Source: Oxyruncus cristatus (lineage: Eukaryota; Chordata; Aves; Passeriformes; Cotingidae). Taken from it: a DNA stretch of 64,000 nucleotides. Made by a program: the position numbers and the translations under genes. Positions 54,901 to 57,900 of this stretch are shown here, one piece after another. Where the stretch lies: NCBI GenBank assembly GCA_013399855.1, contig VXAY01002384.1, forward strand, positions 124,001 through 188,000, in the 5' to 3' direction. Under the pieces are notes generated by a model, which saw nothing but the letters and a program-made list of their open reading frames with translations, did no database searches and was not told where the DNA came from. Position 1 is the first letter of the stretch; the number at the start of each line of letters is the position of its first letter.

Positions 54901-57900
54901 CCCACTTCATTTGAAAAGAGCTGCTGCAGCTAAATGTGGCACTCAAAGAAAGAGCATTTCCTCCTGCTGTTTACACTCACTTCTTAGGTGAAACGGATTC
55001 TTCCAACATGGTTGATTCCTCATCACCTTCAAGCCCAAATCTATCTTTACTTTGTTTCTGGAGGAGGGGAAAAAAAATTAAGTTAAACAGTGTTTATTTT
55101 TGCTTTCTCTCCACCATTCCCCTGCCGTTTATCACAAACCCAATCAAAGAATCTCTAGAGTCTTGTCTGGTGCTGAACACCAAGCTTTGGGCAGTGAGGG
55201 ACAACACAACCCTCACTTCAGACCAGGTTCCAAGCCCTGGCAGATTAAACACATAAAGCCAAAAAGCCTGCTGGTGCTTTTCGAACAAAGGGATAAGGAA
55301 AGTGCTGAGATATTGTCCTTTCTCACAGGGGAAAAAAAAAAAAGGAGGAGGACCAAGTGATGTGCAACAGCAGCAAATGCCAGCACAGACAGGACAGGTA
55401 CCATCTCCTTTTCCCATTCTCTTCTACCTCAGTGACATCAGGCTGACTCAGGTGCTCCAAGTGGTATTTAGCACCTCAAATGTTACTACATGGTGCAACC
55501 TACCAGCAGGAAATACGTATCCCCAGGAAAGGCAATACATCTAATTCTGTCTCCAAGTTGTTTTATCACAGGTACTTTGAAGTTCTGGACAGTCTGCACA
55601 TCTGAGTGTTTGAGGCAGGTTGTTTTCAGTGGTATAAGGGAGGTAAATATATACAAGGGCAGGGAATCTAAACCACTAGAAACAATAGGAAACTACCATA
55701 AATCATATAAACCCAGTCTATTTCTACTTGTGAGCTGGTGCAAAGAAACTGCTTTCCACCTTGGTATGTGATTTGTAGTCTGAATACACGTAATATATAT
55801 AGATGGAACAAATAGAGGAGCACCCCCTTCTACCCTGGGTCCATTTAATGGGAACTCCTTGTGCACAACTATACACACAAACCCGATTTTGTTTGATCGT
55901 GTGCATGACCTGAAACTGCCTCTTTCTAGTCAAAATTGTGCCTTACTTCCATATTAATGTGAAGTAAAAAATTACATCTAAATTAAAAATCAGTTCACCT
56001 TCCAGACAGGAAAGCAAAGCCCAGGACTGCTGTACTGAGCCCCACCCATGCTACTGATACGGTTAATAACCGTGATTTTTCCAGAAGCAGTGACTGACTT
56101 ACAGGTAAAAAATAAATAACATCAAAATATAAAGATACAACACCGACTTTATGAGAGAAAGAACTGCAGCTTGCACATAATTGAGTTTTTGCACTGCTGT
56201 ATAGTGATTTTTACAGCTTTTTTGCTACATATCAAGATGTTAATACTGTACCTTCTTTAGGATGATATCAATGTAACCTGCAATTAACTGAGAGATCTGT
56301 TCTCCTTCAGTGGTCTGTACTGAGTAATAGCTTTCCTGATATTCACCAAAATCCTGAAGAAAAAGAGGAAAAAAACCCAAAACCTCTCTGAAAATGTTAA
56401 GTAAAGTACAAAACAGTACTAAAGAAGAGAGCATTCAGATTTTAAAATTGCTTGTAGAGTCATTTTATTACATCCAACCATAAATGAAACTGCTCCAGGA
56501 TTCTAAACCAGGCTATATGTGGGGTGAGGGGGGAGGCAAGAATGCTTTTTTCCAGCTTAATCACACATATTTCATAAATTGAAATGCCCAAGAGACACTT
56601 TGTCTAATTTTATCAGACTTGGTCACTAAAGAATGGAGGAAAGTCTTTAGAATTTAAGCCTAGAGCATAATCATCCACGCAATCAGAAATTAGAGGGACG
56701 TGAATCAAGTGAATGTAATTTTCTAGCCTCTGCCTCTTGCTCTACCACTTTAAACAACCTTTTCATATCCAAAATGAATGTTGCAGTGGTCTCCCACGGA
56801 CCAAATAATTAACAAAATATCACGTTCAGGAAGCTTCTTTCATAACTATCAAATGTCTGAATGAACCACGTGACCTTGTTTATGTTCATATCTTGCCAGC
56901 CACAAAGCACGTTACGAACGACAAGCACCCTAACAGTTTACACAGGAGAGAACAAAAGTGTTTTCTTAAATGTTTCAGTAGGAAGGCACAAACCAGATGT
57001 AAACAGTGTTTTCTGAAAAGATTTAAACAGTACTTCTGAGGAACTGGTCTGTCTAGAAGCGTCAAACTACAGCTTGACCCTAGAGGCAAATATGGGCCAA
57101 TTTATTGCTTGAGGACTCGGTGACTCTACGTAATGCTAGAAAATTAGAGAGAGAACAAGTTACACAACAGAAACTGTTCTAAGTCCATCTTTGCCTTTCT
57201 CCTTGCCACACAAATCCCTCTTCCTCTGCATATATAGAGAAAGGTTACCAGAGTGAAGCTTTTAGGGGAGGCAGCCCAGCGTTTCACAGTCGTCAGCGGC
57301 CACTCCTGCAGCACCTCCTTGGTCTTCTCGTCCACCCGCATCACGGAGTCCTTGGTGACACCCAGCAAACGAGGAACCAGCTTGTTTTTGCCTTTCATTT
57401 TTTCCTGTAACAAGGTGTGAAAGGTTTGTTGTCCATTCGAATGCAGCTCGCCATAGGGGAAAAGCAACAGGGAATACACCGACGAAGGGAAGCAACGGGC
57501 ACGCAGAGGATGACAATTTAAAACTCTTCTCACTGCCCCAGGAAACGGAAACATTTTAGAGACTGAAGTAACAAACATTTGCTTGGTGTGGAATTGGAGG
57601 TAATCCATAACCAAGGGTGCAATGCTCACAGGGAGATCCACATTACCTTCACCAGGAAAAAGGACACGCCGTAGGTGCGCAGGGAGCGGGCGAGTTTCAC
57701 GTACTTCACTTTGGCTTCTATCTCAGTCATCTCCCCACAGTTCTTGTGCTCCTGCAATGAGAGGGCAGCAGCAATTAGGCAGGATCAAGGCTTTCTGGAA
57801 ACAAAAAAATAAAGGTCACAGCTTTTATCTGTTTTGGGAAGATTAGTTAATAATCATCACAATTAGAAGATTTGAAACAATACTGGGTAGAAGTGTTAGC

